Program-made: the position numbers and the translations under genes
Assembly (NCBI RefSeq): GCF_030696805.1
Contig: NZ_JAUYRO010000095.1
Location: 96,308-160,307 of the forward strand
Length of the DNA stretch: 64,000 nt
DNA from: Methyloversatilis sp.
GTDB taxonomy: Bacteria > Pseudomonadota > Gammaproteobacteria > Burkholderiales > Rhodocyclaceae
Direction: 5' to 3'
Part shown: positions 1-9,841 of the stretch, in pieces
Numbering within the stretch: the first letter of the stretch is position 1
Layout: each line of letters opens with the position of its first letter
The notes under the pieces: model-generated
The model's database searches: none
Seen by the model: the letters and a program-made list of their open reading frames with translations, nothing else
What the model was told of the DNA's origin: nothing

Positions 1-941
1 CGAACATCGCCCTGTACCAGGCGCAGTGCCGCGAGCACCTTGTCGGCCTGGCTCCGGGCGCCCTGTTCGATGGAAAGTACCTTGGCACGCAGCGACGGAC
101 CGAGCTGCGCCGGCGGACGGTAAAGCGGGACGGCCCAGCGTGCGACGGCATTCCAGTCGGCGAACTCGCTCCATTCGAGCGCCGGATAGGGGTCGAACCA
201 GCCCGGGGCATCGAGTTCGAGCGCCAGCGGCGCCAGCGGCGATTCGTCCCATACGTACTCGCGATGGCTGCCGATCATCCGCACGAGTGGTTGTCGTGCG
301 CTGTTGCGGACGGCAATGCGCATGTCGCGATCGGCGGGCAGCAACAGCCTGACATGAAGGCGCTCCATCGGCACCGCCCACTGAAGCGACTGGCTGCCGA
401 ACTCGCGCGTGCCGAACACCGGATTCGAGCCGAGCACGCTGTAGGCGTACTCGACGATGTCGCCAGTCCGGATGTCGTCGAGGAAGATGTGGGCACTTTT
501 GCGCCCGTCGTAGATGCGGTACTCCAGTTCTTTCTCGCGCTGCAGTACGCGGATGGTCGCCCGGCGCAGTTTGTCTATGCGCTGACCATCGCGGATGACG
601 GCAAGCATATGCAGATGCAGGGTCTGGTGGGACGGCTCGAACAACAGTTCGATATTGGCGATCGCATCGACGCCCTTGTCGTTGAGCGCCTGGGCGGCGA
701 GGTGGCGGAATACGGTCCGTCCTTCGGGGCCGCTGCGTGTCTGGAAGTCACCGAGGAGGAAGTAGGCGCCGCTGCTGATCTGTCCGACCGGTACGACTGC
801 GCGGCTCGCGGTCGTTATGGGCGTCACCCAGGCGGGCGTCGGTGTGATGCGGTAGTCCGCGGCCCGGGCATCCGCACCCCAGGACATCAGTATCAGGAGC
901 AGGCTGAAAAGGCGCTGGAATGCGGGTGGCAGCGTGCGCAA
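1..941 (-). CDS. DUF3857/transglutaminase-like exported protein (3' part, truncated by window edge; TTG start at 941 tentative)
   Basis: Manual translation of the minus strand gives an open frame running off the window edge: ...LRTLPPAFQRLFSLLLILMSWGADARAADYRITPTPAWVTPI...GRTVFRHLAAQALNDKGVDAIANIELLFEPSHQTLHLHMLAVIRDGQRIDKLRRATIRVLQREKELEYRIYDGRKSAHIFLDDIRTGDIVEYAYSVLGSNPVF..., typical of DUF3857. Absent from the ORF track because it has no stop inside the window. Confidence 0.8.
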   Translation of the reverse strand, partial: MRTLPPAFQRLFSLLLILMSWGADARAADYRITPTPAWVTPITTASRAVVPVGQISSGAYFLLGDFQTRSGPEGRTVFRHLAAQALNDKGVDAIANIELLFEPSHQTLHLHMLAVIRDGQRIDKLRRATIRVLQREKELEYRIYDGRKSAHIFLDDIRTGDIVEYAYSVLGSNPVFGTREFGSQSLQWAVPMERLHVRLLLPADRDMRIAVRNSARQPLVRMIGSHREYVWDESPLAPLALELDAPGWFDPYPALEWSEFADWNAVARWAVPLYRPPAQLGPSLRAKVLSIEQGARSQADKVLAALRLVQGDV

Positions 942-1048
942 AAGTCTCCGTTCCGGCCGCGAAGGCGACCCAGTGGGCGAAACCGAAATTCTTGCACATG
1001 CGTTTTTCATTTCGATGCGACACGCTTGGCGTTACAGCGTCGACCGAC

Positions 1049-1071
1049 AAAAAAGGGCCGCATTGCGGCCC
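1049..1071 (-). terminator. Rho-independent terminator of metK
   Basis: Minus strand GGGCCGC AAT GCGGCCC followed by TTTTTTG, just after the metK stop. Confidence 0.85.
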
Positions 1072-1100
1072 TCCTTTCAGCGCCTACGAACGCTCCCGGG

Positions 1101-2264
1101 TCAGAGCCCCGCGTCCGCCCGCAGCGCGGCGGCCTTGTCGATCGCTTCCCACGTGAATTCCGGCTCGTCGCGGCCGAAGTGGCCGTAGGCGGCGGTCTTC
1201 TGGTAGATCGGGCGCAGCAGGTCGAGCATCTGCACGATGCCCTTCGGGCGCAGGTCGAAATGGCGCTTCACCAGTTCGGTCAGCTTTTCGTTCGAGATTT
1301 TGCCGGTGCCGAAGGTGTCGACCATGATCGAGGTCGGCTGGGCGACGCCGATGGCATAGCTCACCTGCACCAGCGCCCTGGAGGCGAGGCCGGCGGCGAC
1401 GATGTTCTTCGCCACGTAGCGTGCGGCGTAGGCGGCCGAGCGGTCGACCTTCGACGGGTCCTTGCCGGAGAATGCGCCGCCGCCGTGCGGTGCGGCACCG
1501 CCGTAGGTGTCGACGATGATCTTGCGACCGGTCAGACCGCAGTCGCCCTGCGGGCCGCCGACGACGAAGCGGCCGGTCGGATTCACCAGATATTTGATTT
1601 CGCCCTTGACCAGTTCCGGCGGCAGCACCGGCTTGATTACGTCCTCGATCACTGCTTCGCGGATGGCTTCGAGCGACATGTCGGGCGCGTGCTGGGTCGA
1701 CAGCACGACCGTGTCGATGCGTTCAGGCTTGCCGTCGACGTAGCGGATGGTGACCTGGCTCTTGGCGTCCGGGCGCAGCCAGGGCAGACGACCGTCCTTG
1801 CGCAGATGCGCCTGGCGCTCGACCAGACGGTGCGACAGGTGGATGGCCAGCGGCATCAGCACCGGTGTTTCGTCGCAGGCGTAACCGAACATCAGGCCCT
1901 GGTCGCCGGCGCCCTGGTTCAGATAGTCGTCGCTGGCGCGATCGACGCCCTGCGCAATATCCGGGCTCTGCTTGTCATAGGCCACCAGCACGGCGCAGCC
2001 CTTGTAGTCGATGCCGTATTCGGTGTTGTCGTAGCCGATGCGCTTGAGCGTGTCGCGCGTGACGTGGATGTAGTCGACGTTGGCGGTCGTCGTGATTTCG
2101 CCCGCGAGCACGACGAGGCCGGTGTTGCACAGCGTTTCCGCGGCGACACGGGCGGTAGGGTCCTGCGCGAGGATGGCGTCGAGGATGGCATCCGACACCT
2201 GGTCGGACACCTTGTCCGGGTGACCTTCTGAAACCGATTCCGACGTGAATAGATACTCTGACAT
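1101..2264 (-). CDS. metK: S-adenosylmethionine synthetase
   Basis: [32 protein letters not shown]...[12 protein letters not shown]...; AAAGGAG ribosome-binding site upstream of ATG at 2264. Confidence 0.98.
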   Translation of the reverse strand: MSEYLFTSESVSEGHPDKVSDQVSDAILDAILAQDPTARVAAETLCNTGLVVLAGEITTTANVDYIHVTRDTLKRIGYDNTEYGIDYKGCAVLVAYDKQSPDIAQGVDRASDDYLNQGAGDQGLMFGYACDETPVLMPLAIHLSHRLVERQAHLRKDGRLPWLRPDAKSQVTIRYVDGKPERIDTVVLSTQHAPDMSLEAIREAVIEDVIKPVLPPELVKGEIKYLVNPTGRFVVGGPQGDCGLTGRKIIVDTYGGAAPHGGGAFSGKDPSKVDRSAAYAARYVAKNIVAAGLASRALVQVSYAIGVAQPTSIMVDTFGTGKISNEKLTELVKRHFDLRPKGIVQMLDLLRPIYQKTAAYGHFGRDEPEFTWEAIDKAAALRADAGL

Positions 2265-2434
2265 GCGCCTGCTCCTTTTGATCATCCCTGTGCTGGTTCG
2301 TCGAACCAGCTCCGGGAAGCGAGCAGGCGACGCTTTAGCAGTATTTTTAATCCGCCCTGCAAGTTGTCTCGTTTAACTCGGCGGAAGCATTAGTCTACCG
2401 CGTCCTGTTGTTTCCGTGCGCCAAGCATTTCTCG

Positions 2435-3316
2435 ATGCCTGCAGTTGTTCACACCCCGGCAAGCCGGCTGGCCGGCGCTTTCTTCGGCGTGTTGTCACGC
2501 TGTTCGCTGCGCGTCCTGCAGACGGTGGGCGCATTCGCCGGGCGTCGCATGCATGCCTGGTCGGACAAGTTCCGGCGCGAATTCGATGCCAATCTGAAAC
2601 GCGCCGTGCCCGATGCCGACGCCGCGCTGATCGACGCGGCAGCCGCCAGCGCCGGGCGTGTCGTGTTCGAATTGCCCTGGGTGTGGATGCGGCCACGAAC
2701 CGAGGTGCTGGGCCGGGTGACCGGCGTCACCGGCTGGGAGCATGTCGCGGCGCTGCACGCGAAGGGACGCGGCGTGGTGCTACTGACGCCGCACATGGGC
2801 GCTTTCGAGGTGGCGGCGCAACTGATCGGCTCACGTCTGCCGATCACCGTGCTGTACCGCGAGCCCCGCCAGGCCTGGCTCGGCCCGCTGATGGCACATG
2901 GGCGGGACGGCGGCGGCGTGTCGCTGGCTGCGGCTGACGGCGGCGGCGTGCGCCGGTTGCTGCGCACGCTGCGTGACGGCGGACTGGTCGGCATCCTGCC
3001 CGATCAGGTGCCGGCCAATGGCGAAGGTGTGTGGGCCGACTTCTTCGGCCGGCCAGCCTACACGATGACGCTGGCGGCGCGACTGACCGAGCATGCCGAA
3101 GGCCCGCTGATGGTATTCGCCGAGCGGTTGCCGGACGGTCAGGGTTTCCATCTGCACTTCCTGCCGCCCGAGGTGCCGGTCACCGGGGACACGCGGGCGC
3201 GCGTCGAGGCGATCAACCGCAGCGTCGAGGCACTGGTGCGCCGCTATCCCGACCAGTACATCTGGGGTTACAAGCGCTACAAGTGCCCGCCCGGCGTGCA
3301 GCGGCCCGCGCTGTAG
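2435..3316 (+). CDS. lpxL: Lysophospholipid/lipid A lauroyl acyltransferase (LpxL/HtrB family)
   Basis: GVVLLTPHMGAFEVAAQLIG, LYREPRQ, GGLVGILPDQVP motifs of the LpxL acyltransferase family. Confidence 0.85.
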   Translation: MPAVVHTPASRLAGAFFGVLSRCSLRVLQTVGAFAGRRMHAWSDKFRREFDANLKRAVPDADAALIDAAAASAGRVVFELPWVWMRPRTEVLGRVTGVTGWEHVAALHAKGRGVVLLTPHMGAFEVAAQLIGSRLPITVLYREPRQAWLGPLMAHGRDGGGVSLAAADGGGVRRLLRTLRDGGLVGILPDQVPANGEGVWADFFGRPAYTMTLAARLTEHAEGPLMVFAERLPDGQGFHLHFLPPEVPVTGDTRARVEAINRSVEALVRRYPDQYIWGYKRYKCPPGVQRPAL

Positions 3317-3325
3317 AATGCACGC

Positions 3326-3754
3326 ATGTTTGAAAATCCTTCGCCGCAGGCCATCGGCGCGCTGTTGCGGCGCGCACGCACCGTGGCCGTCGTCGGCCTC
3401 TCCCCGAATGAGAACCGCCCGAGTCATCGGGTCGCGCGCGCCATGCAGGTCCTGGGCTGGCGCATCGTGCCGGTGCGACCGGCCGTGACCGAAGTGCTGG
3501 GCGAAACCGCCTACGCCTCGCTCGATGACATTCCCGAAGCGCTGCGGCGCGACATCGATCTGGTCGATGTCTTTCTGGCGCCGCAACGCGTCGGCCCCGT
3601 GGTCGATCGCGCCATCGCGCTCGGCCTGCCGGCGATCTGGCTGCAGGACGGCGTGATCGACGAAGCCGCCGCGCAGCGTGCGAAGGACGCCGGGCTCACC
3701 GTGGTGATGAATCGCTGCGTGTGGCGCGACTGGGTGCCGCTGGCGACCGAATGA
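3326..3754 (+). CDS. CoA-binding domain protein (YccU-like)
   Basis: [35 protein letters not shown]...[29 protein letters not shown]. Confidence 0.85.
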   Translation: MFENPSPQAIGALLRRARTVAVVGLSPNENRPSHRVARAMQVLGWRIVPVRPAVTEVLGETAYASLDDIPEALRRDIDLVDVFLAPQRVGPVVDRAIALGLPAIWLQDGVIDEAAAQRAKDAGLTVVMNRCVWRDWVPLATE

Positions 3755-3776
3755 AGGCGCACATGAAAGGACGCGC

Positions 3777-4610
3777 ATGAAGCTGCGTTTTTCCAAGATG
3801 CACGGCCTCGGCAACGATTTCGTCGTGATCGATGCCATCCGTCAGCAGGTCGATCTGACACCCGCGCGCGTGCGTTTTCTGGCCGACCGCCACTTCGGTG
3901 TCGGTTGCGACCAGCTGTTGCTGGTCGAGCGCGCGCAGCAGGCGGGCATCGATTTCCGTTACCGCATCTTCAACGCCGACGGCGGCGAGGTCGAACAGTG
4001 CGGCAATGGCGCGCGCTGTTTCGTGCGCTTCGTGCTCGATCAGGGACTGACCGCCAAGCGGCAGATCCGCGTCGAAACGATGTCCGGCGTCATCACGCTG
4101 ACCGCGGAAGACGACGGTGAAATCACCGTGAACATGGGGGTGCCGGTGTTCGATCCGGCGCGCATCCCGTTCGATTCCGCCTCCGATGCCTTCGTGCAGC
4201 CGCTCGACGTGGCGGGTATGACGTTGCCGATCACCGCCGTGTCGATGGGCAACCCGCATGCGGTGCAGGTGGTGGCCGACGTCGATGCCGCGCCGGTCGC
4301 GCAGCAGGGGCCGCTGATCGAATCGCACACGCGATTTCCGGCGCGGGTGAACGCCGGTTTCGTGCAGGTGGTCGATGCGCATCACATCCGTTTGCGCGTG
4401 CATGAGCGCGGGGCCGGCGAAACGCTGGCCTGCGGTACCGGCGCCTGCGCCGCCGTGGTGGCCGGCGTGGTCAGGAATCTGCTCGACAGCCCGGTGCGCG
4501 TGACCACGCGCGGCGGCGAACTGAACATCCGCTGGGCCGGCGAAGGTGAGCCGGTCTACATGACCGGCCCGGCCGTGACCGTTTTTGAAGCAGACATTCA
4601 TCTGGAGTGA
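3777..4610 (+). CDS. dapF: Diaminopimelate epimerase
   Basis: [34 protein letters not shown] motifs. Confidence 0.97.
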   Translation: MKLRFSKMHGLGNDFVVIDAIRQQVDLTPARVRFLADRHFGVGCDQLLLVERAQQAGIDFRYRIFNADGGEVEQCGNGARCFVRFVLDQGLTAKRQIRVETMSGVITLTAEDDGEITVNMGVPVFDPARIPFDSASDAFVQPLDVAGMTLPITAVSMGNPHAVQVVADVDAAPVAQQGPLIESHTRFPARVNAGFVQVVDAHHIRLRVHERGAGETLACGTGACAAVVAGVVRNLLDSPVRVTTRGGELNIRWAGEGEPVYMTGPAVTVFEADIHLE

Positions 4611-4617
4611 CCGAGGC

Positions 4618-5268
4618 ATGAGAGCCGACGACATCGCGCGTTACCTGCAGGACCACCCGCAGTTCTTCGAGGATTACCACGACCTGCTGGCGCAGCTGTA
4701 TGTCCCGCATCCGCACGGCGGCCGCACCATTTCGATCACCGAAAGGCAGATCCTGACGCTGCGCGAAAAGTCCAAGGCGCTGGAACTGAAGCTGGCAGAG
4801 CTGCTGCGCTTCGGCGAAGACAACGACCTCATTTCCACGCGCGTGCATGCGCTGTCGGTCGCGCTGCTGACAGCTGGAAGCTTCGACGCGCTGATGAACG
4901 TGCTGCGTGAACAGCTGGCCGACGCCTTCGCCGTGCCGCAGCTGGCGCTGCGCCTCTGGAACAGCGTGTTGACGCGCGACAGCGACGTGTTCGCGCCGGT
5001 GGAGGAGCGCATCCGCGTGTTCGCCAACGACGCGAAGCATCCCTATTGCGGGCCGGTGAACGATCTGGGCGTAGTGGCGTGGTTCGGCGACGCGGCGCCG
5101 TCGGTGCAGTCGATTGCGCTGATCCCGCTGCGCCGCGAATCACGCATCGTCGGTTTGCTGGCGCTGGGTTCCGACGATGCCGACCGTTTCGTGTCCGACA
5201 TGGGCACGCTCTACCTCGAACGGATTGGCGAACTGCTCGGCGCCTCGCTGATCCGCGAGCTGGGCTGA
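4618..5268 (+). CDS. DUF484 family protein
   Basis: MRADDIARYLQDHPQFFEDYHDLLAQLYVPHPHGGRTISITERQILTLREK, downstream of dapF as usual. Confidence 0.9.
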   Translation: MRADDIARYLQDHPQFFEDYHDLLAQLYVPHPHGGRTISITERQILTLREKSKALELKLAELLRFGEDNDLISTRVHALSVALLTAGSFDALMNVLREQLADAFAVPQLALRLWNSVLTRDSDVFAPVEERIRVFANDAKHPYCGPVNDLGVVAWFGDAAPSVQSIALIPLRRESRIVGLLALGSDDADRFVSDMGTLYLERIGELLGASLIRELG

Positions 5269-5274
5269 GATGAG

Positions 5275-5531
5275 AGCCCCCACGCTCACTTCGTTCGCTG
5301 CCCCCCGAGGGGGCTGCGCTCGCCCTTGGGGCGGCCCTGCCGGCGGCGCGTCGGCCCCCACGCTCACTTCGTTCGCACAGGGTCGGCTTTGCACAGCCGA
5401 CCCGTTACGCGGGCGGCGAGCAATGCCCGCCGAAACCCCCGCTACACCCCTTGGGGCGGCCCTGCGGGCGGCGCGTCGGCCCCCACGCTCACTTTGTTCG
5501 AACAGGGTCGGGTTTGAACAGCCGACCCGTT
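5275..5531. repeat. Intergenic repeat element: two 83-bp direct repeats (5324-5406, 5449-5531; period 125) plus a third partial copy (5275-5297), each full copy containing a GGGTCGG...CCGACCC hairpin
   Basis: CCCCCACGCTCACTT(C/T)GTTCG occurs three times; CTTGGGGCGGCCCTGC(C/G)GGCGGCGCGTCGG and GGGTCGG(N9-10)CCGACCCGTT occur twice. Confidence 0.85.
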
Positions 5532-5544
5532 CGGACCGCGCAGT

Positions 5545-6771
5545 GTGACCGCCACCCTGATTCTTGCACCGGGCCGCGAACGTTCGGTGCTGCGGCGCCA
5601 CCCGTGGATTTTCGCTGGTGCGGTCGATCGCATCGACGGGCGCGCCCGGCCGGGTGACACCGTCGTGGTGCAGGCGAGCAACGGCCGCGCATTGGGCCGC
5701 GCCGCGCTGTCGCCCGAGTCGCAGATACGCGCCCGCATGTGGACCTTCGTCGACGAAAGCATCGACGACGCTTTCTTCCGCCGCACCGTGGCGCGCGCGG
5801 TCGAGCAGCGGCGCGATCTGCCGGAACTGGCGCCCGAATTCGACGCATCCGGCGGGGTGCGGCTGCTGCATGGCGAATCCGACGGCCTGCCCGGCGTGGT
5901 CGCCGACCGCTACGGCGACACGATCGTGCTGCAGATCACCAGCGCCGGTGGCGAGAAGTGGCGCGACGCGATCGCCGACGCGCTGACCCGGGCCACCGGC
6001 ATCGCCCGCATCTACGAGCGTTCCGACCCGGACGTACGCGCCCTCGAAGGGCTGGCCACGCGCACCGGCTGGCTGACCGGCGAGACGGGGAGCGAAAGCT
6101 GGACGCTGCGCCCGGTCATTGCCGAACGCGCCGCAGAAGGCCGTATCAATATAGAAGTGGACGTGGTCAACGGCCACAAGACCGGCTTCTACCTCGACCA
6201 GCGTGACAGTCGCCGTTTGTGCGGCGAACTGGCGCAGGGAAGGCGGGTGCTGAATTGCTTCTGCTACACCGGCGGCTTTTCGCTGCACGCATTGGCCGGC
6301 GGGGCGACCGAGGTGCTGTCGATCGATTCATCCGGACCGGCGCTCGATCTGGCCCGCGCCAATCTGGCGCACAACCCGGGCCTTGACGCGGCGCGCGCTG
6401 CCTGGCTCGAAGCGGACGTGTTCCAGCACCTGCGCACACTGCGTGCCGAAGGCCGCAAATTCGATCTGGTGGTGCTCGACCCGCCGAAGTTCGCGCCGTC
6501 GGCGTCGCACGCCAAGTCGGCTGCGCGCGCCTACAAGGACATCAACCTGCTCGGACTGCGTCTGCTGGCGCCGGGAGGGCTGCTGATGACCTATTCCTGT
6601 TCGGCCGGCATCGACCCGGCGATGTTCCAGGGCATCGTTGGTGACGCAGCGGCTGATGCCGGCGTCGCTGCGCGCGTTTTGCGCCGGCTTTCGGCCGGGG
6701 TGGATCACCCGGTCGGGCTGGCTTTTCCGGAAGGCGAGTACCTGAAAGGGCTGCTCATCCGCGTGGTGTGA
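5545..6771 (+). CDS. rlmI: Class I SAM-dependent rRNA methyltransferase (RlmI family)
   Basis: PUA-like N-terminus RHPWIFAGAVDRI..., NGHKTGFYLDQRDSR, VLNCFCYTGGFSLHA, LVVLDPPKFAPS; GTG start. Confidence 0.93.
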   Translation: MTATLILAPGRERSVLRRHPWIFAGAVDRIDGRARPGDTVVVQASNGRALGRAALSPESQIRARMWTFVDESIDDAFFRRTVARAVEQRRDLPELAPEFDASGGVRLLHGESDGLPGVVADRYGDTIVLQITSAGGEKWRDAIADALTRATGIARIYERSDPDVRALEGLATRTGWLTGETGSESWTLRPVIAERAAEGRINIEVDVVNGHKTGFYLDQRDSRRLCGELAQGRRVLNCFCYTGGFSLHALAGGATEVLSIDSSGPALDLARANLAHNPGLDAARAAWLEADVFQHLRTLRAEGRKFDLVVLDPPKFAPSASHAKSAARAYKDINLLGLRLLAPGGLLMTYSCSAGIDPAMFQGIVGDAAADAGVAARVLRRLSAGVDHPVGLAFPEGEYLKGLLIRVV

Positions 6772-6840
6772 CAACGCGGCTCTTGTTTTACTGCAAACAT
6801 TGGTATCCTCCCGCTCTTTCCAACTTGGGAGTCCCCGCGG

Positions 6841-7278
6841 ATGGCCACCAAGAACGCCGGCAAGGCAGACAAGCCGCTGACCGAAGCCGACATGCTGAAG
6901 ATGCCGGAAAAGGACTACATGAACGAGGCGCAGCTCGCGTTTTTCCGCGGTCTGCTCGCGCGCATGCGTGACGACATCCTGCGCAAGGCCGATGAAACGG
7001 TCGAGCACATGCGGGAAGCCGACAACGTGTCCGACCCGGCCGACCGCGCGACGGTCGAAGAAGAACACACGCTGGAACTGCGCGCCCGCGACCGCGAGCG
7101 CAAGCTGCTGAAGAAGATCGAACAGGCGATCGACCGTATCGACGCAGGCGAGTACGGCTATTGCGACGAAACCGGCGAGCCGATCGGTATCGGCCGCCTG
7201 CTTGCCCGTCCGACCGCGACGCTGACCATCGAAGCGCAGGAACGGCGCGAACGACTGCAGAAGCTGTACGGCGACTGA
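6841..7278 (+). CDS. dksA: RNA polymerase-binding transcription factor DksA (cysteine-poor type)
   Basis: MLKMPEKDYMNEAQLAFFRGLLARM...VSDPADRATVEEEHTLELRARDRERKLLKKIEQAIDRIDAGEYGYCDETGEPIGIGRLLARPTATLTIEAQERRE. Confidence 0.95.
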   Translation: MATKNAGKADKPLTEADMLKMPEKDYMNEAQLAFFRGLLARMRDDILRKADETVEHMREADNVSDPADRATVEEEHTLELRARDRERKLLKKIEQAIDRIDAGEYGYCDETGEPIGIGRLLARPTATLTIEAQERRERLQKLYGD

Positions 7279-7293
7279 AGCGGCTTCGCCGTC

Positions 7294-7623
7294 ATGAATC
7301 CCCTGTTCGTACTGCGGCGCATCCTGCTGCTGCTGTGCCTGTTTGGCGCACAGCATGTGGCGCTTGCGCACGCATACGAACATCATCCGGCGCCCGGCGT
7401 GCATTCGGTCGCCGGGTCGGAACATGGCTCGGGTCTGCACGCGGTGTCATGCGCAGACTGCTTGTCGGGACATGCGCTGAATACCGCGATGCCGGCCAAG
7501 CTGCCGGGGCTGCGCCACGCCGGCCTTGATCACGTATTCATCACGACCGCGCCAGTTCGTTCAACGGCTTGCGATCTGCCGGAGCAACGCGCTCACGGCC
7601 CGCCACTCCCCTCACTGATCTGA
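7294..7623 (+). CDS. Small His-rich exported protein of unknown function, directly upstream of a TonB receptor
   Basis: Signal-peptide-like N-terminus, then AHAYEHHPAPGVHSVAGSEHGSGLHAVSCADCLSGHAL. Confidence 0.6.
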   Translation: MNPLFVLRRILLLLCLFGAQHVALAHAYEHHPAPGVHSVAGSEHGSGLHAVSCADCLSGHALNTAMPAKLPGLRHAGLDHVFITTAPVRSTACDLPEQRAHGPPLPSLI

Positions 7624-7712
7624 CGCAGCGCGCCGCCTACCGGCGCGATCCTTCCAGTGACAGACCGGCCGCGTCGTGCGCGGCCATGCCCTATCGGGCC
7701 AGGGGAGCACTC

Positions 7713-9728
7713 ATGTACCACCCGCATTCATTGCGAAGCGCCGTCGTCGCCGCTTCGATCGCAGCCATGGCCGTTCCGGCCGCGGCGCAAACCATCAAGG
7801 ATCTGCCCACTGTCGTCGTGACCGGCAATCCGCTTGGCAGCGACCTGTCGGATCTGGTCAGCCCGGTGTCGGTCATGGACGGCAATGACCTGACGCTGCG
7901 CGGCGCCAGCACGCTGGGCGAAACGGTCGGCACGTTGCCCGGCGTCAGCAGCACCTGGTTCGGACCGAATTCGAGCCGCCCGGTCATCCGCGGCCTCGAC
8001 GGCGACCGGGTGCGCATCCTGAGCAACGGCGGCGCGACGGTCGATGCGTCGTCACTGTCCTTCGACCACGCGGTCACGACCGACCCGCTGGTGATCGAAC
8101 GGGTCGAGGTGGTGCGCGGCCCTGCGGCGCTGATGTATGGCGGCAATGCAGTCGGCGGCGTGGTCAATACGCTGGACAACCGCATTCCCCAGGGTGCGCT
8201 GTCCGGTGCCAGTGGCCGCCTTGACGGGGTGGTCGGCGGTGCCGATTCGACGCGCGCCGTCGCCGGTCGTGCCGAATTCGGTGCCAACGGCTTCAATCTG
8301 CACGTAGATGGCTTCAGCCGCCGTACCAGCGACCTGCGGATTCCACGCAGCAGCGGCGCATCGCGGCTGCGCAATTCGGCGGCCGAAAGCGAAGGCGGCG
8401 GCATCGGCTTTTCGCTGGCTGGCGACAAGGGTTATGTCGGCGCGTCCTACGGCCAGTACGACACGCTGTACGGTACGGTCGCCGAACCGTCCATCACCAT
8501 CGACATGCGCAGCGAGCGTTGGGATCTGGCCGGTGAGGCGCGCGATCTGGGCGGTTTCATCACCGGCCTGAAATTCCGTGCCGGTCACACCGACTACAAG
8601 CATGTCGAACTGGATGATGGAGCGCCCGAGACACGCTTCTTCAACAAGGGCACCGACTTCCGGGTCGAAGCCAGCCACGCGCCGGTCGGTGCCTTCCGCG
8701 GCGTATTCGGCGTGCAGCTCGACAGCAGCGACTTTTCGGCGCTCGGCGCAGAGGCCTTCGTGCCGTCCACAAGCACCGATACGCGCGCACTGTTCGTGTT
8801 CGAGGAAACGAAGGTCGGCGACCTGAAGCTCACCTTCGGCGGGCGCATCGAACGGGTGGAGGTCGGTACCGATGGCGGCGGACCGGATGACGCGAACAAC
8901 CCCGGAACGCCACGCTTCGACCCCTCGCAGGAGCGCCGCTTCACCGCGCGCAGCGCAGCCTTCGGCGCCATCTATCCGCTGAACGAGGTGTTTTCGGTGG
9001 CCAGCCAGCTGGCCCACACCGAACGTGCGCCGACCTTTTACGAGCTGTTCGCCAATGGCCCGCATGCCGCCACCGGTAATTACGAACTGGGCAACACCGC
9101 GCTCGATACCGAGAAATCGAACTCGATCGACCTGCAGCTTCGGGTCAAGCATGGCGAGCACAGCGGCAGCATCGGTGTGTTCCACAGCCGCTTCAACAAC
9201 TACATCGCGCTGTCAGGTAGCGGCCGCAACCGCGAAGAAGACGGACTGATCGACCCTGCAGGTGAATTGCCGGAGTTTACCTACAGTGCGGTGCCGGCCA
9301 GATTCACCGGTGCCGAGGCGCAGGCGCATCTGCTGCTGTGCCGCTGCGCCGGCGAACTGCACCTCGATCTTCAGGCCGACATGGTGCGTGCCAGCAACCG
9401 TGACACCGGCGAGCCGCTGCCGCGCATTGCGCCGATGCGCGCGCTCGCCGCGCTGAACTGGCATCGCGACCGGCTGCAGCTGCGGCTCGAAGCACAGGGC
9501 GTGCGCCGGCAGGATCGCGTAGACGATGGCGGCACATCGACCGCGGGCTATACGCGGGTCAACGCATTTGCCAGCTACGGCTTCTCGGCGGGTGGCATGG
9601 GCTGGGAAGCCTGGCTGCGCGGCAACAATCTGTTCGATACCGAAGCGCGCAACCACGTGTCTTTCCTGAAGACGATTGCACCGCTGCCCGGGCGCAGCGT
9701 GATGGCCGGTCTGCGGATGAATTTCTGA
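7713..9728 (+). CDS. TonB-dependent outer-membrane receptor (ZnuD-like)
   Basis: Plug domain LPTVVVTGNPLGSDLSDLVSPVSVMDG...RPVIRGLDGDRVRILSNG...VERVEVVRGPAALMYGGNAVGGVVN; C-terminal ...MAGLRMNF ending in Phe. Confidence 0.88.
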   Translation: MYHPHSLRSAVVAASIAAMAVPAAAQTIKDLPTVVVTGNPLGSDLSDLVSPVSVMDGNDLTLRGASTLGETVGTLPGVSSTWFGPNSSRPVIRGLDGDRVRILSNGGATVDASSLSFDHAVTTDPLVIERVEVVRGPAALMYGGNAVGGVVNTLDNRIPQGALSGASGRLDGVVGGADSTRAVAGRAEFGANGFNLHVDGFSRRTSDLRIPRSSGASRLRNSAAESEGGGIGFSLAGDKGYVGASYGQYDTLYGTVAEPSITIDMRSERWDLAGEARDLGGFITGLKFRAGHTDYKHVELDDGAPETRFFNKGTDFRVEASHAPVGAFRGVFGVQLDSSDFSALGAEAFVPSTSTDTRALFVFEETKVGDLKLTFGGRIERVEVGTDGGGPDDANNPGTPRFDPSQERRFTARSAAFGAIYPLNEVFSVASQLAHTERAPTFYELFANGPHAATGNYELGNTALDTEKSNSIDLQLRVKHGEHSGSIGVFHSRFNNYIALSGSGRNREEDGLIDPAGELPEFTYSAVPARFTGAEAQAHLLLCRCAGELHLDLQADMVRASNRDTGEPLPRIAPMRALAALNWHRDRLQLRLEAQGVRRQDRVDDGGTSTAGYTRVNAFASYGFSAGGMGWEAWLRGNNLFDTEARNHVSFLKTIAPLPGRSVMAGLRMNF

Positions 9729-9841
9729 ACGCAGCGACGCGGGGGCGGGCGCCTGTCACGTCTGCTTACGGGATGGGCGCGCAGCGCGCAGGGTTTGCGG
9801 GGTAAAGTAAAGATCTGTATCGATTTTGTCCAAGCAGTGCC

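Noticed and set aside
264-2231. 655-aa + strand ORF
   Set aside because: Antisense shadow of metK and the DUF3857 gene; low-complexity composition typical of a high-GC opposite-strand frame.
5270-5548. 92-aa + ORF (MRAPTLTSFAAPRGG...)
   Set aside because: Entirely within the direct-repeat element; its internal protein repeats merely reflect the DNA repeats.
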